Below, in pieces: positions 23,312 through 35,129 of a stretch of DNA of 64,000 nt. The DNA comes from Xenopus tropicalis (lineage: Eukaryota > Chordata > Amphibia > Anura > Pipidae). Numbering within the stretch: the first letter of the stretch is position 1; the number at the start of each line of letters is the position of its first letter. The DNA lies in contig NC_030681.2 of NCBI RefSeq assembly GCF_000004195.4, positions 27,666,982 through 27,730,981 on the forward strand, written 5' to 3'. Under the pieces are notes generated by a model, which saw only the letters and a list, made by a program, of their open reading frames with translations, did not search any database and had not been told where the DNA came from. The position numbers and the translations under genes were made by a program.

Positions 23312-24804
23312 GTGCACAAACTGGGGTAACAGAGTGCACCAAAAGGAAAGAATTTCCTGTTAATAAATGGACATGCCGCCTGGCGCGAGATTATCATCTT
23401 GCCTCACAGCAACTGAAGGTGGGGTGGTGGTGATGGCACTGGGGGTGGAATGGTAACATCATAGTGTGGGAAAACTGTCAAGAGCTAATCAGGCAGTGGA
23501 GAAGGTCAGGGATTCACAGGGTATTACACATTTACTGGCAAGTACATTGGTGACTTCCCGGCCAAGCTGGTCAAATACAAGCCATTAGCTCCAGGAACCC
23601 TCCCAGAAGTGTGAAAACCTTAGAGCACCCCTGTATCACAATGAGTAATGCAGATCAGAGCAGCCCTGCTACCTTTCCAATGTAATGCCACCTCCATTTC
23701 CTGCTTGGATAGTCAAATTGGTTTTATAGAAAGAACAATAGGTATAGTAGGATGGAGCACGCCATGGTACATAGCTTCTGATGAAGTGGCCTTGAGCCAT
23801 GAAACGCGTCAAGCTGGGGGGTTTCAGTTCTTCTATTTTTGCAACATGTTTTTAATGGAAGCTAGAAATAAAAGTTCATTTTATTTTTATTAAACATAGT
23901 TGTCTTGGCGTGCTCCATCCTACTATACCTATTGTTTTGCCTTTTGCCACGCCTGGATCGGGGGCGTTATTGGATGTGTTAGCACGGGACACTATGAACG
24001 CGGAACCTACCCGGTGAGTGCTCCCTGTTTTGTGCTTAGAACTTTATAGAAAGAAGGAAACAACAAGAAGGAAGCAATGTAGGCCAAGATGGCAGCTGTC
24101 AGCAATGATGTGCAGCTCTGCAGTTTCCCTACCATACAGGGGCACAGCAAAGTTATCACATTTCTTAACAATGGGGTTAAGGAGAGGGGTAACTGCTACT
24201 TTTTTTTTTTTTTTTAAATGCTTTAATTTTCCTTTTATAAAAAACAAAAAATGAATTGCACTTCCAGTACATTTACTCAGTTCAGTTTTGGAACAATACA
24301 AATTCTATGAGTAGTTATACCCTCGGCACATGTAAATTTATCAGTTAATACTAATTATGCACACCTTTCCTTGTGAAAACTTGCTGAAATCACTATCAAC
24401 AATTTACGAACGCTGTCGCCTACTTCTTGCCATGAAATATAATTAGTGACACTATATCTGCAAAATCAGATTTAGAAACAATTTAAAGCACATGGGTTAT
24501 GCACAAGGTATAGTGGGGGGGGACCCCATGCTTAAGCTAATATTGTCCACTTCAGATAGAAAAGATACGGATAAAAGCCAACCAGCACCCACTCTCAATG
24601 CACCTCTAATGCCACCAGTTTGGGTGGGTTACTCTACACAAGTTATTCTGTAATTGAAAACTGTAAATTAAAGGGACCCAGGATTGTCAGAAAATGTGTG
24701 TTGGTTTTGCTACTAGAGGAAAATAGACTACTTTGTAATATACAGTCATTATTTTTTCTGTACTGGGTTCAAAATTACACTGCTTGTCCTCTCACCCGCA
24801 GTTA
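23053..24804 (+). repeat. Tandem segmental duplication, unit 1
   Basis: A 1752-bp block repeated directly head to tail at 24805-27361, starting AGCTGCAGCGAGTG and ending CTCACCCGCAGTTA in both. Outside one large gap the two units differ by only scattered substitutions (for example GCTGCTGCAG versus GCTGGTGCAG near 23220) and small indels such as the poly-T length at 24199. Unit 1 lacks about 805 bp present in unit 2. Confidence 0.93.
23734..23936. repeat. 31-bp perfect inverted repeat around an ACGCGT core (unit 1)
   Basis: Arms 23734-23764 and 23906-23936 are perfectly complementary, beginning AACAATAGGTATAGTAGGAT. The 141-bp loop contains TGATGAAGTGG...GAAACGCGTCA, a motif I associate with dispersed vertebrate elements. 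The twin in unit 2 is at 26296-26497. Confidence 0.85.
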
Positions 24805-25431
24805 AGCTGCAGCGAGTGTTTCCTCTTCCTTATTTCTTCTGTCTTCAGAATCCCTGGCCCGGCGTATGCGCAGTAGAGTGAAAAAGCCAACTTTTTTGTT
24901 AAAGTTCCACTGTGCATGTACAAGCACAAAGACAGAAGAAGGAAGAGGAGACCACGCTTGCAGCTACCCTGGGCTGGTGCAGTTTTCTCCAAACAGGGGC
25001 ACCAGCCCAGGGTAAAAGGTCCCAAACATTTTGGCACCCCAAGTGACTTTCCTTCTCCTTTAAGTGCACAAACTGGGGTAACAGAGTGCACCAAAAGGAA
25101 AGAATTTCCTGTTAATAAATGGACATGCCGCCTGGCGCGAGATTATCATCTTGCCTCACAGCAAATACAGCACTGATCTACACATGATTTTGACTGGAAA
25201 CAAAACACTTTGCATTCCCAGGATACTATTACCTGGCAAGCACTGATATGAGCACTTGGCAGCATTTACTGGGGACGGCTTCAGTTGTTTGGTGCAGTGT
25301 TTCAGGCTACTAAATAATGTACTGCTTATAGTGCTCTGAGTAGCCCTGGGAGCCATTGCCCAGAACATTTGCCCCAGGGCCCCTCCCAAACCAAATTGCA
25401 CCTGAGGCAGCAAGGGTTGCTACTTCGATTG

Positions 25432-25990
25432 GAGGTGGGCAGTGATGGCACTGAAGGTGGGGCGGTGATGGCAATGAAGGTGGGGCGGTGATGGCACTGA
25501 AGGTGGGGCGGTCATGGCAATGAAGGTGGGGCGGTGATGGCACTGAAGGTGGGGCGGTGATGGCACTGAAGGTGGGGCGGTGATGGCACTGAAGGTGGGC
25601 GGTGATGGCACTGAAGGTGGGGCGGTGATGGCACTGAAGGTGGGGCGGTGATGGCACTAAAGGTGGGGCGGTGATGGCACTGAAGGTGGGGCGGTGATGG
25701 CACTGAAGGTGGGGCGGTGATGGCACTGAAGGTGGGGGGGTGATGGCACTAAAGGTGGGGCGGTGATGGCAATGAAGGTGGGGGGGTGATGGCACTGAAG
25801 GTGGGGCGGTGATGGCACTGAAGGTGGGGCGGTGATGACACTGAAGTTGGGCAGTGATGGCACTGAAGGTGGGGTGGTGATGGCACTGAAGGTGGGGTGG
25901 TGATGGCACTAAAGGTGGGCAGTGATGACACTGAAGGTGAGCAGTGAAGGCACTAAAGTTGGGCAGTGATGGCACTGAAGGTGGGGTGGT
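25432..25990. repeat. 23-bp minisatellite, about 24 copies
   Basis: Unit GGTGATGGCACTGAAGGTGG plus GGC. Common variants are gcaatgaagg, gcactaaagg, and loss of one G. Absent from unit 1 of the duplication except for a single remnant at 23404-23440. Confidence 0.95.
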
Positions 25991-26295
25991 GGTGATGGCA
26001 CTGGGGGTGGAATGGTAACATCATAGTGTGGGAAAACTGTCAAGAGCTAATCAGGCAGTGGAGAAGGTCAGGGATTCACAGGGTATTACACATTTACTGG
26101 CAAGTACATTGGTGACTTCCCGGCCAAGCTGGTCAAATACAAGCCATTAGCTCCAGGAACCCTCCCAGAAGTGTGAAAACCTTAGAGCACCCCTGTATCA
26201 CAATGAGTAATGCAGATCAGAGCAGCCCTGCTACCTTTCCAATGTAATGCCACCTCCATTTCCTGCTTGGATAGTCAAATTGGTTTTATAGAAAG

Positions 26296-26497
26296 AACAA
26301 TAGGTATAGTAGGATGGAGCACGCCATGGTACATAGCTTCTGATGAAGTGGCCTTGAGCCATGAAACGCGTCAAGCTGGGGGGTTTCAGTTCTTCTATTT
26401 TTGCAACATGTTTTTAATGGAAGCTAGAAATAAAAGTTCATTTTATTTTTATTAACATAGTTGTCTTGGCGTGCTCCATCCTACTATACCTATTGTT
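26296..26497. repeat. 31-bp perfect inverted repeat (unit 2)
   Basis: Arms 26296-26326 and 26467-26497; same arms and loop as in unit 1 with a 1-base loop difference (one A fewer near 26455). Both copies kept perfect arms after duplication. Confidence 0.85.
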
Positions 26498-27361
26498 TTG
26501 CCTTTTGCCACGCCTGGATCGGGGGCGTTATTGGATGTGTTAGCACGGGACACTATGAACGCGGAACCTACCCGGTGAGTGCTCCCTGTTTTGTGCTTAG
26601 AACTTTATAGAAAGAAGGAAACAACAAGAAGGAAGCAATGTAGGCCAAGATGGCAGCTGTCAGCAATGATGTGCAGCTCTGCAGTTTCCCTACCATACAG
26701 GGGCACAGCAAAGTTATCACATTTCTTAACAATGGGGTTAAGGAGAGGGGTAACTGCTACTTTTTTTTTTAAATGCTTTAATTTTCCTTTTATAAAAAAC
26801 AAAAAATTCATTGCACTTCCAGTACATTTACTCAGTTCAGTTTTGCAACAATACAAATTCTATGAGTAATTATACCCTCGGCACATGTATATTTATCAGT
26901 TAATACTAATTATGCACACCTTTCCTGTGAAAACTTGCTGAAATCACTATCAACAATTTACGAACGCTGTCGCCTACTTCTTGCCATGAAATATAATTAG
27001 TGACACTATATCTGCAAAATCAGATTTAGAACCAATTTAAAGCACATGGGTTATGCACAAGGTATAGTGGGGGGGGGGGTCCCCATGCTTAAGCTAATAT
27101 TGTCCACCTCAGATAGAAAAGATACGGATAAAAGCCAACCAGCACCCACTCTCAATGCACCTCTAATGCCACCAGTTTGGGTGGGTTACTCTACACAAGT
27201 TATGCTGTAATTGAAAACTGTAAATTAAAGGGACCCAGGATTGTCAGAAAATGTGTGTTGGTTTTGCTACTAGAGGAAAATAGACTACTTTGTAATATAC
27301 AGTCATTATTTTTTCTGTACTGGGTTCAAAATTACACTGCTTGTCCTCTCACCCGCAGTTA

Positions 27362-27938
27362 AACAAGAAGGCACCATGCTTCTCTTAGAGGACTGGCAGC
27401 ACAGTTGTCGTCTGAGCAGCACCAGCCAATGGGAAGTGAGTATGTGTTTCTGTCACTGCAGAGCATGGTTGGTGCATAATTAAAGTGCAGGTGAGAGAAG
27501 AAGCAGTAGCAAGGCCGGCCCACTTTTTACTGACTGTAGTGTAGATTCCCTTTAACATGCAAAGAGGCCGGCCTTATCTTTAAAATGCAGTTAATTCTGT
27601 TTTATTGCATTAATTCCACAAGAGGTCACTAAATGAACAGCACTCTGCCTGAATATAAATCTTAGCCTTCGGGCACTTAGAAACAAGAAGCCGAGCATTT
27701 TAATTAGGCCGATAAAATTAAATGTTCTGCACCTCCAAGAGGGTTTCCATTTAATTCTCATTTAAAAATGTTTAAAATCATAAAGACATTGATTTTTAAC
27801 ACAGTTCGGTAATGCAGCAGTGCCATCCCCAGCTTTCAGTGTCCTAGGATTGCCTCCTCTCTTTTCATTGATACATGCTGGCTGTTTTAATTGTAATAGA
27901 GGGACCAGAGGGACCAGCTCAGCCTCTTGTAGTATTTA
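27362..27938. other. Intergenic; AT-rich block may be noncoding element
   Basis: No gene. The stretch 27655-27795 has homeodomain-type TTAATTA and TTAAAT motifs and no repeat signature. Confidence 0.35.
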
Positions 27939-28089
27939 CAGTGTCGGTCTGAGGCGTCGGGGCCCATTAGGGCTGCCGCCTGGGGGCCCCCCATCCCCTG
28001 TCGGGAGCTGCAACACCTTTGTGTCCCACACTTTCTGCTTGCAGCTGCAATAGGAGGGGGATCATCAACGCCTGCCAGTCTGACACTGA
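27939..28089. mobile_element. Short element with CAGTGTCGG ends
   Basis: Left CAGTGTCGGTCTGAGG, right CAGTCTGACACTG form imperfect terminal inverted repeats, hAT-like. No convincing target duplication. A related half-element lies near 50332-50395 (CAGTGTCGGGCTGGGG). Confidence 0.5.
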
Positions 28090-28849
28090 AAAAGTCTCAG
28101 ATATGTCAACTGCCCCTTATTTCTTTCAAGAGTCACCCTGATTTACGACCCTTTGCACCCAAAGCATATCTGCTTCATTATAATGCATAGAATCACAATC
28201 AAAAGTCCTCTGACAATTGAAAGGCCAATGGCACATGGTGCGTACTGAAGCCACCTGTGGAATATGCAGCTTGCTGAGTGTGCCAAACGATGCCTGCCCA
28301 GCAGGTGGCAAGCGACTATGAAGAGGCAAATTAAAACATTTTGGCTTCCATCCAGGCTTGGACTGGCCCATCGGGATACTGGGGAAAATCACACTGGGCC
28401 CCAGTCTTAGTGGGTCCCATTGCCCCAGCAGGGTTGTCTTTAGAGGTGCTCAATTCTCCTGCTTCGCAGTCTCTGTAGTTGTCTTTAATCCCCCACTTGC
28501 CAATCCTCCATCTCTAGGCCCTCCTCCTTTACCAAACTAACCAGTGTACTGGATTAGTACATTTCCCTGCACCTACCCAATCAGAACACAGCTCTCCATT
28601 ACAGGCAGGAAAATTGACCAATCTGGCAGTTTAAACAGATCAGTGGGTTGGCTAAACACACAGCAGAGGATCAGTAAGTCATGTGTAAATGCTAAAAGTC
28701 ATCTATGCCTCCCACTAAGTCCAAAATTACTTAACTCCTTTCACCCTGCACCAATTGTGAAGTAAGTGTCTTTGCCAGGACAGATATTATTGTGTTTTTT
28801 TCCATTTACTACAATGATCTTCCTGGCATGTTAGGGATTAATGCACAGC

Positions 28850-29235
28850 TCATTATACATATTTTGCAGCAATTTCACTGGCATGTCTGAGTTTAAGGAA
28901 GTGTTTATCTATTCTCTGCTGCACTCTCACTGGCACATCTGGGGTTAATGACTTGCTCATCCATTTTCTTCAGCAATCTCACTGGCTTATTTGGGGTAAT
29001 ATGGCATGCCATCCATTTTCTGCTGCAATTTCACTTGCATATCGGGGTTAGTGGCCAATCTCACTGGCACATGATGGGTTAATGATGTCCTTGTGCATTT
29101 TCTGCAACAATCTCACTGGCAAATATTGGGTTAAATGTTATGCTCATCTATTTTCTGCAGCAATCCAACTGGCATATCTGAAGTAATGGTGTTCTCATCC
29201 ATTCTCTGCAGCAATCTCACTGGCATTTTTGGGTG
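28850..29235. repeat. Decayed satellite, roughly 55-65 bp period, 6-7 copies
   Basis: Recurrent unit: ATTTTCTGCAGCAATCTCAC then TGGCATATCTGGGGTTAATG then a short linker. Units are recognisable at about 28873, 28917, 28967, 29018, 29097, 29150 and 29202 but differ by many substitutions and indels. Confidence 0.75.
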
Positions 29236-29239
29236 ATTA

Positions 29240-31838
29240 TTGGTAAAGGGAGAAGCAAAGGGGTTGTGGTAAGGACAGAATGGTGTCACGCTAAACATAG
29301 TGCATTATTGGAATCACAATTATCACATTATCACCTTTGCCTTGGGCCCCATATTTTGGTATGACTGCCCTGTGCTCGCCCGCTACCGGCTGCACCTGAC
29401 CCAGTGCCCAGCCATGGGCGTCACCAATTCACCTCACATTGACAGTGCATGCATGTCCATTGCAGACAGTGGCATAGGGTTTTGTGATGGTGCAGAAGGG
29501 GGCCCTTAAGGTGAGGTTGCCTGGTGGGCCCCAGGTACCCCAGTCCAACACTGCTTTTGCCTGATGCAAAACTCTACACCACATGCCAACAGGCAAGACT
29601 GTTTTAAGGTTGAGTGCTGTCCTGGGCACCAGATCTCAGCCTTTCCTCTTCCCTGATTGACACAAGTGCAGATGGTATGTACTGCTATATTTCTAAAGAA
29701 AAGTTGGTACCCCCCCCAAGAAGGCAATGATGCTGGAATTCTGGGAAGAAAATGAATTATAGGTCATTGTTTTAACAGCAGATAAGAGATGGCTGAACAG
29801 AGCAGAGCTTGTGACAATAAGTCAAATTAAAGGGCATGTATTGCCAAAAAGTTTGCCTATTACAAAAAAAAACTTCATTCATGTATATAGTTACCCAATA
29901 TACATTCAATACAGATTTTCAGTGATCTTAAAGTTATTTGAAAATCTTCTTGATGTTGAAATCTACATGAACCCTGGTATTCTCTGCATTGCTGGTTCTA
30001 ACTATTACAATAATGTAGTAGAATCAAACTGGCAAGGCAATCTAAATGCCTGAATTAATATTTCCTCCCCCATACCTGTTTAATAAGAAATGATATAGTC
30101 TAAAGAATGAGAGATTTTGTGCTGAGACTTTTGGAAAGAATGCTATATTAGTGATCCGTAAGACATTTTAGTTTTGTTTGGGGTTTTGTTTGTAATGGGC
30201 AACTCCAAATGGCCACACCCTATGCTCCTACACCCTCCTGACCCGCACATTAATTAACACTCACCTCCTTCACAAAAGAGCTGGGTGAGGCTGAATAGAA
30301 GTGTTTGAACTGAAATGATAGACATGCAGCAAATGGAACACTCATTTGAATGCCCTCAAAAATATGTGCTTCTGACAATGCTCCCGGAATGTGTGTGGCC
30401 CAAGAGTTTCAGCCTTGGCAGAGGAAACCAGAAAATGCAGTCATTGGTCATTCCATTCACCCTGCAAAAAAATAAATAATAAAGGGGACATCTTAGATAT
30501 TTGAAGAGTTGCTCAAAGACTTACCAGCGCAATAAACCTTTATAGGATCACGGGCCTTAAGATAATTTGTTTCAGTCAAAATGCAGAATGAAAACTTAAT
30601 TGTCACTGGCAGAGACTGGCAGAGACAAGGGGGGTGGGGCTGATGGCATGGTCATGCTTCTAAGCACCTATATGATATGGATGGTGTCTGAATAAAAAAG
30701 AAAGGGGTTCTGGACAGAGAATCAAAATAGGTCCAATATAAACACTGGGCTATGGCAATTTACAGCAGCCAATCTGACACTGGCTATAGATCCATATAGC
30801 TAGTCTCCACCTGCTGATGAACCCTGGGCCATGATGGTACACCCCTGTCTGGAATGTAAGTTGTTGGCTCTTAGGCTCCTTGACTCTAGCAACCAGGGTA
30901 GTAGTTTGAATTTTAAAATACAATATAATTGCCAGTAAGATAAGGAACAACAGCAAAAAAAAAAGGAATGTAAATGTAACCTCTCAGACAATCTGCTTTC
31001 TGGTTTCCAGGGTTAAGGTCTCTAACAACCAGATATAATTTCATATTTCTGTGTGGATGGAAGCCAGGAAGGATAAATAATTCAAAAGCCACAAAAAAGA
31101 GTCACTGCAACATTCTTATGCATTCCTACCAATTGCAAAAGAGACTATGTATGGGAAACTACTACTACTCTCCTTGGGACACTTGAGAAATTGGGACACT
31201 TTAGGTGAAGCCTCAGATCCATCCAACCCCCCACCCAATTATACCTAAATAAGTCTTTTTGGCAGTTTTCTCACATCATACTTGCTTATTTCATATATAA
31301 ACCCTCAAGTGTTCTATCATGACTAGTTGTTGTGCAGATAGAATATTCGCCTAAATTCCCTTGGGGGCCCTAACTGAACTTCACTAATCAACTAATTGTT
31401 TCTCAGTTGCTGTGGGTTACTGGGCTGATGCATAATTGCACCCGTGTTAGCATTCAGTATCCCAGTCCTTTCATGCATTCATTACAATAAATTCACTAGG
31501 TGGAGGCAAAACAAACTAAAAGGAGGGGCAGTTTTTCTGTAAACAAACCTGCTGATGCTGCCCAGTAAGGAAAACACTCCTATCAGACCAATCCCTGCCC
31601 ACAAAGTTCCAACACAACAATATAACTTTTGGCATCAGCAATGGCCTTTCTTCCCTAGAATAACAAGAAGTGCAGGTTTGCATTTTGCTCCCTAATAATA
31701 GATAAGAAAGCATTCTTGATCTTTTGCCATTTATTTTGGCACCCTTAATATTCCAATTTTAATGCAAACTGCAGCCTCCAGCTATTGTTAAACTACTATT
31801 GTTAATCTCCCTACAGCCAGACAACCAAAAATTGGTAG
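29240..31838. other. Intergenic, no gene seen
   Basis: AT-rich sequence without recognisable coding exons. A short doublet ggcagagact is at 30608-30627. Nothing further is supported. Confidence 0.4.
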
Positions 31839-31846
31839 AGCTAGGG

Positions 31847-32273
31847 CAGGGGTCGGGAACCTTTTAAACCATATTTTAAAATGTAATTCCATGAGAGCCA
31901 TACAATATGTTTGGCCGCGGATGCTGCGGGGCAAGGTAGGGTGGGTCCCAAGGATGCCAGATGCGATGCAGAGGAGGGCGTGGCCTGCGCTCGGCGGATA
32001 GAAGATGTGTTCTAAGGCTTAGAACACGTCTTCTATCTGCCGAGTGCAGGGGAATGGTAGGGTGGGTGCCAAGGATGCCAGACGCGGATGCGGAGGAGGA
32101 CGGGGCCTGCGCTCGGCAGATAGAAGACGTGTTCTAAGGCTTAGAACACGTCTTCTATCTGCCGAGCGCAGGCCACGCCCCCGTTATTTTTTTATTAAAG
32201 TTTTGGCAGTGAGCCAGATTCAGCCATCAAAAGAGCCACATCTGGCTCCCAAGCCATAGGTTCCCTACCCCTG
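31847..32273. mobile_element. hAT-type element carrying two tandem palindromes
   Basis: Ends CAGGGGTCGGGAACCT and AGGTTCCCTACCCCTG, flanked by identical 8-bp AGCTAGGG (31839-31846, 32274-32281). Inside are two successive near-perfect palindromes (31987-32050 and 32108-32173), each centred on AAGGCTTAGAACACG with CTGCGCTCGGC arms. Subterminal GAGCCA/TGGCTC motifs match the element at the window end (63752). Confidence 0.9.
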
Positions 32274-32888
32274 AGCTAGGGTGTGCTGGGAGTTGTTGTG
32301 TCTACAGAAGGCCACCACCAGGAATCAAATGGCCCCATACCACTAAGTTAGCAGGGCCCTTCCCATAATGTCTCCCCCCCAATTATTAGCCTCTGGGCAG
32401 AGGGCCTGCAAACAATGAGGCAAGTGCACATACAACCACACTGCTGAGTAGCCCCTTACGGCCAATAACTAGTTCCTAGTAATGGGTCTTTACCAACTGT
32501 AGATTCCAATTATACTGAATGTAAACAGTGCTGCTTTGATTATATTAACTGCTACACCTTATGTTTAGGGCTTCTATACCATCCCCAGGCCACCACAACC
32601 CTTAGGATAATGCCACACGGGGCAAAATCTCCACGAAAATTTTCCCACCGACAATAAAGTGAATTGCTGGTGGGAAAGCACACACAGCACTTCATTTTCC
32701 AAAGACGCCAGAAGTTTACCGTGCAGCAAACTTTGGGCAACTTCAGAATATGAAACACCGCATATGCCTTCCCAACAGAGAGTCACTTTATTACCGGTGT
32801 AACACAGTAACCCAGGTGTGGGCACATCTATAGGCTGATCAGCGCATAGGGGCTTATTCTTGGCCTATGTTTATCTGCAGCCAGCTAA

Positions 32889-33055
32889 GTCTTTTTCGAC
32901 GATTTGCACGAAATCGCGCCGTCGTGTCTGCCATCCTGCCGGCGACTTACATGTTCGCCGGTGGGATGGCAGGGGTAGGCAACTCGAGGAGATTAGTCGC
33001 CCGCGAACAGGGAGTTTTGCCGCGGGCGACTAATCTCCCCGTGTGCCAGAGCCCC
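32889..33055. mobile_element. Harbinger-type MITE, partial
   Basis: Right part of the family seen whole at 59399-59638: GGCGACTTACATGTTCGCCG, GGAGATTAGTCGCCCGCG and the end CCGTGTGCCAGAGCCCC. The left end is degraded. Confidence 0.7.
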
Positions 33056-33284
33056 AAGACAGCAGAAGGGATGGAACACACACGGGCGTGTGATGTCACT
33101 TCTGGTGATGTCACAAGGAAGGCAGCTGGGGAGGGTTTTTCTTTTTTAAACATCATTGCTTATATAAGGCACCCAAAAGCCACCCCTCTAAGGCTGCTGC
33201 TCTAGGCACAATCTCGGGTGCATATATATATAAATACGGCCCTGTCTGCAAGCAGAGAGTCAGCCCCGTGTGGCTTCAGCCAAA

Positions 33285-35124
33285 GGGTAAGGCCCCACAA
33301 GGTGTATTGTCAGCTTGTGTATAAATGCAGGGTGACAGTCTGTCGTAGGCTTAAAAAAATCAACATATGTAGCCAAGTAGTTGTAACCCTATTTTGGCCA
33401 GTATTTGCCAATGTCCAGCTAGTGCGTATGAGCACGGGCACATGTGACTCAAACACGCAGGATAGGCCTTCGCAAATGGCAAGAAATGCGCTTAAGAGAT
33501 GTTGCTGAACTGCAACTCTCCACTGCCAAAGGTGTAAATAATACAATTATGGATGCCAGAGGTTCTTTTGCATTGAACCAGAACTTGGTTTATTGATGGA
33601 ATGCACAGCATATGCAGGGTTAATACTCACAGCACTGAGGTATAGTTGTAAATTTGTCAAATACAGTTGCAAGATAAGCAGAGCAGTGTAGCACCACGGT
33701 GGAGACAGATGTGGGATAATAGACAGGAGTCCCAAGGGTGCCCACCTTTACTGGCCCAGATCCCTACAGCCGACTGTGGTTCAGGGTTTAGAAACAGCAT
33801 GAATTGAACATGTCTGAACCGTTGTCCCTACACAAAGGCAGCAGAGCCTTGGGTGTAATAAACCCACTAAATTCTCCTTTGTTGGAGCACACAGCTGATC
33901 TTGCTAAATAACCTTGAGCTCCTACAGCTGCTATTACAGAGATCCCTGATCCCCAAATTAGAATCACTAATAGGATGGCTTCCTCTAGGGCACAGGCTTC
34001 TGGGCCTAGTTGGGTCCCAGGCTCAATGTAGCACCACCTTCTGCTGGTGAGAGGAAGGCCAAAGGGGAAGTGCCCACGCCCTGCATAACACTATAGTACA
34101 GTGTGCAGGAAGTGGTTATCCTATATAGGGGCCAATAATTGCACAGATGCAAATAGCTAAAGTTGAAACATATCATTCTGCTTAGTAACAGCAAACTAGG
34201 AAGTGTAGGGATAAGACCATAGGGAGTGTTAACCCTGAGTCCCTGAGTCAGCACCAGGGCTGATTAAAGGAGAATTATACCCCAATAACGAATACTTAAC
34301 CAAGAGATGTTTATATTATGTGAAATGAACTATAAGAATCTCACCAAACTGGAATATATATCAGTAAATATTGCCCTTTTACATTCCCTTGAGCCACCAT
34401 TTAGTGATGGGCTGTGTGCTCCCTCAGAGATTTAGTGATGGGCTGTGTGCCCCCTCAGAGATTTAGTGATGGGCTGTGCGCTCCCCCAGAGATTTAGTGA
34501 TGGGCTGTGCGCTCCCCCAGAGATTTAGTGATGGGCTGTGTGCTCCCTCAGAGATTTAGTGATGGGCTGTGTGCTCCCTCAGAGATTTAGTGATGGGCTG
34601 TGCGCTCCCTCAGAGATTTAGTGATGGGCTGTGTGCTCCCTCAGAGATTTAGTGATGGGCTGTGCGCTCCCTCAGAGATTTAGTGATGGGCTGTGTGCTC
34701 CCTCAGAGATTTAGTGATGGGCTGTGTGCCCCCTCAGAGATTTAGTGATGGGCTGTGTGCCCCCTCAGAGATTTAGTGATGGGCTGTGCGCTCCCTCAGA
34801 GATTTAGTGATGGGCTGTGCGCTCCCTCAGAGATTTAGTGATGGGCTGTGTGCCCCCTCAGAGATTTAGTGATGGGCTGTGCGCCCCCTCAGAGATTTAG
34901 TGATGGGCTGTGCGCTCCCTCAGAGATTTAGTGATGGGCTGTGCGCTCCCTCAGAGATTTAGTGATGGGCTGTGCGCTCCCTCAGAGATTTAGTGATGGG
35001 CTGTGTGCCCCCTCAGAGATTTAGTGATGGGCTGTGTACAATAAAAATAATTTTTATGCGTATAGGCGTTTTGTCAGCCTGCGCTTATCTGCAGTCCAAC
35101 AATCCGCCTTGTGGGGCCTTACCC
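33285..35124. mobile_element. Possible element bounded by GGGTAAGGCCCCACAAGG ends
   Basis: 18-bp perfect inverted ends at 33285-33302 and 35107-35124. This could be one 1.84-kb element or two separate fragments of the same family (another fragment reading GCCACACGGGGC is at 32611). The 31-bp minisatellite lies between the ends. Confidence 0.4.
34400..35036. repeat. 31-bp minisatellite, about 20.5 copies
   Basis: Unit TTAGTGATGGGCTGTGTGCT followed by CCCTCAGAGAT, with an exact 31-bp period from 34401 to 35021. Variation is confined mainly to two sites (TGTGTG/TGTGCG and CTCCCTC/CCCCCTC), so copies are well homogenised. It ends about 1 kb upstream of SPTLC3 exon 1. Confidence 0.97.
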
Positions 35125-35129
35125 TAAAG

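Larger units (their letters stand above)
24805..27361 (+). repeat. Tandem segmental duplication, unit 2
   Basis: Second unit, 2557 bp, contiguous with unit 1 at 24804/24805 without intervening sequence. It contains an extra segment, roughly 25165-25973, made of unique sequence plus a 23-bp minisatellite. After 27361 the sequence becomes unrelated to that following unit 1. Confidence 0.93.

Noticed and set aside
25310..25975. 221-residue His/Pro-rich frame on the - strand
   Set aside because: Translation of the 23-bp minisatellite; no conserved start, and the frame continues into unrelated sequence.
32044..32259. Arg-rich 71-residue frame
   Set aside because: Product of the GC-rich palindromes in the hAT-type element.
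34400..35036. CRISPR-like array of direct repeats
   Set aside because: No unique spacers: the 31-bp units are contiguous, in a vertebrate genome, so it is a minisatellite.
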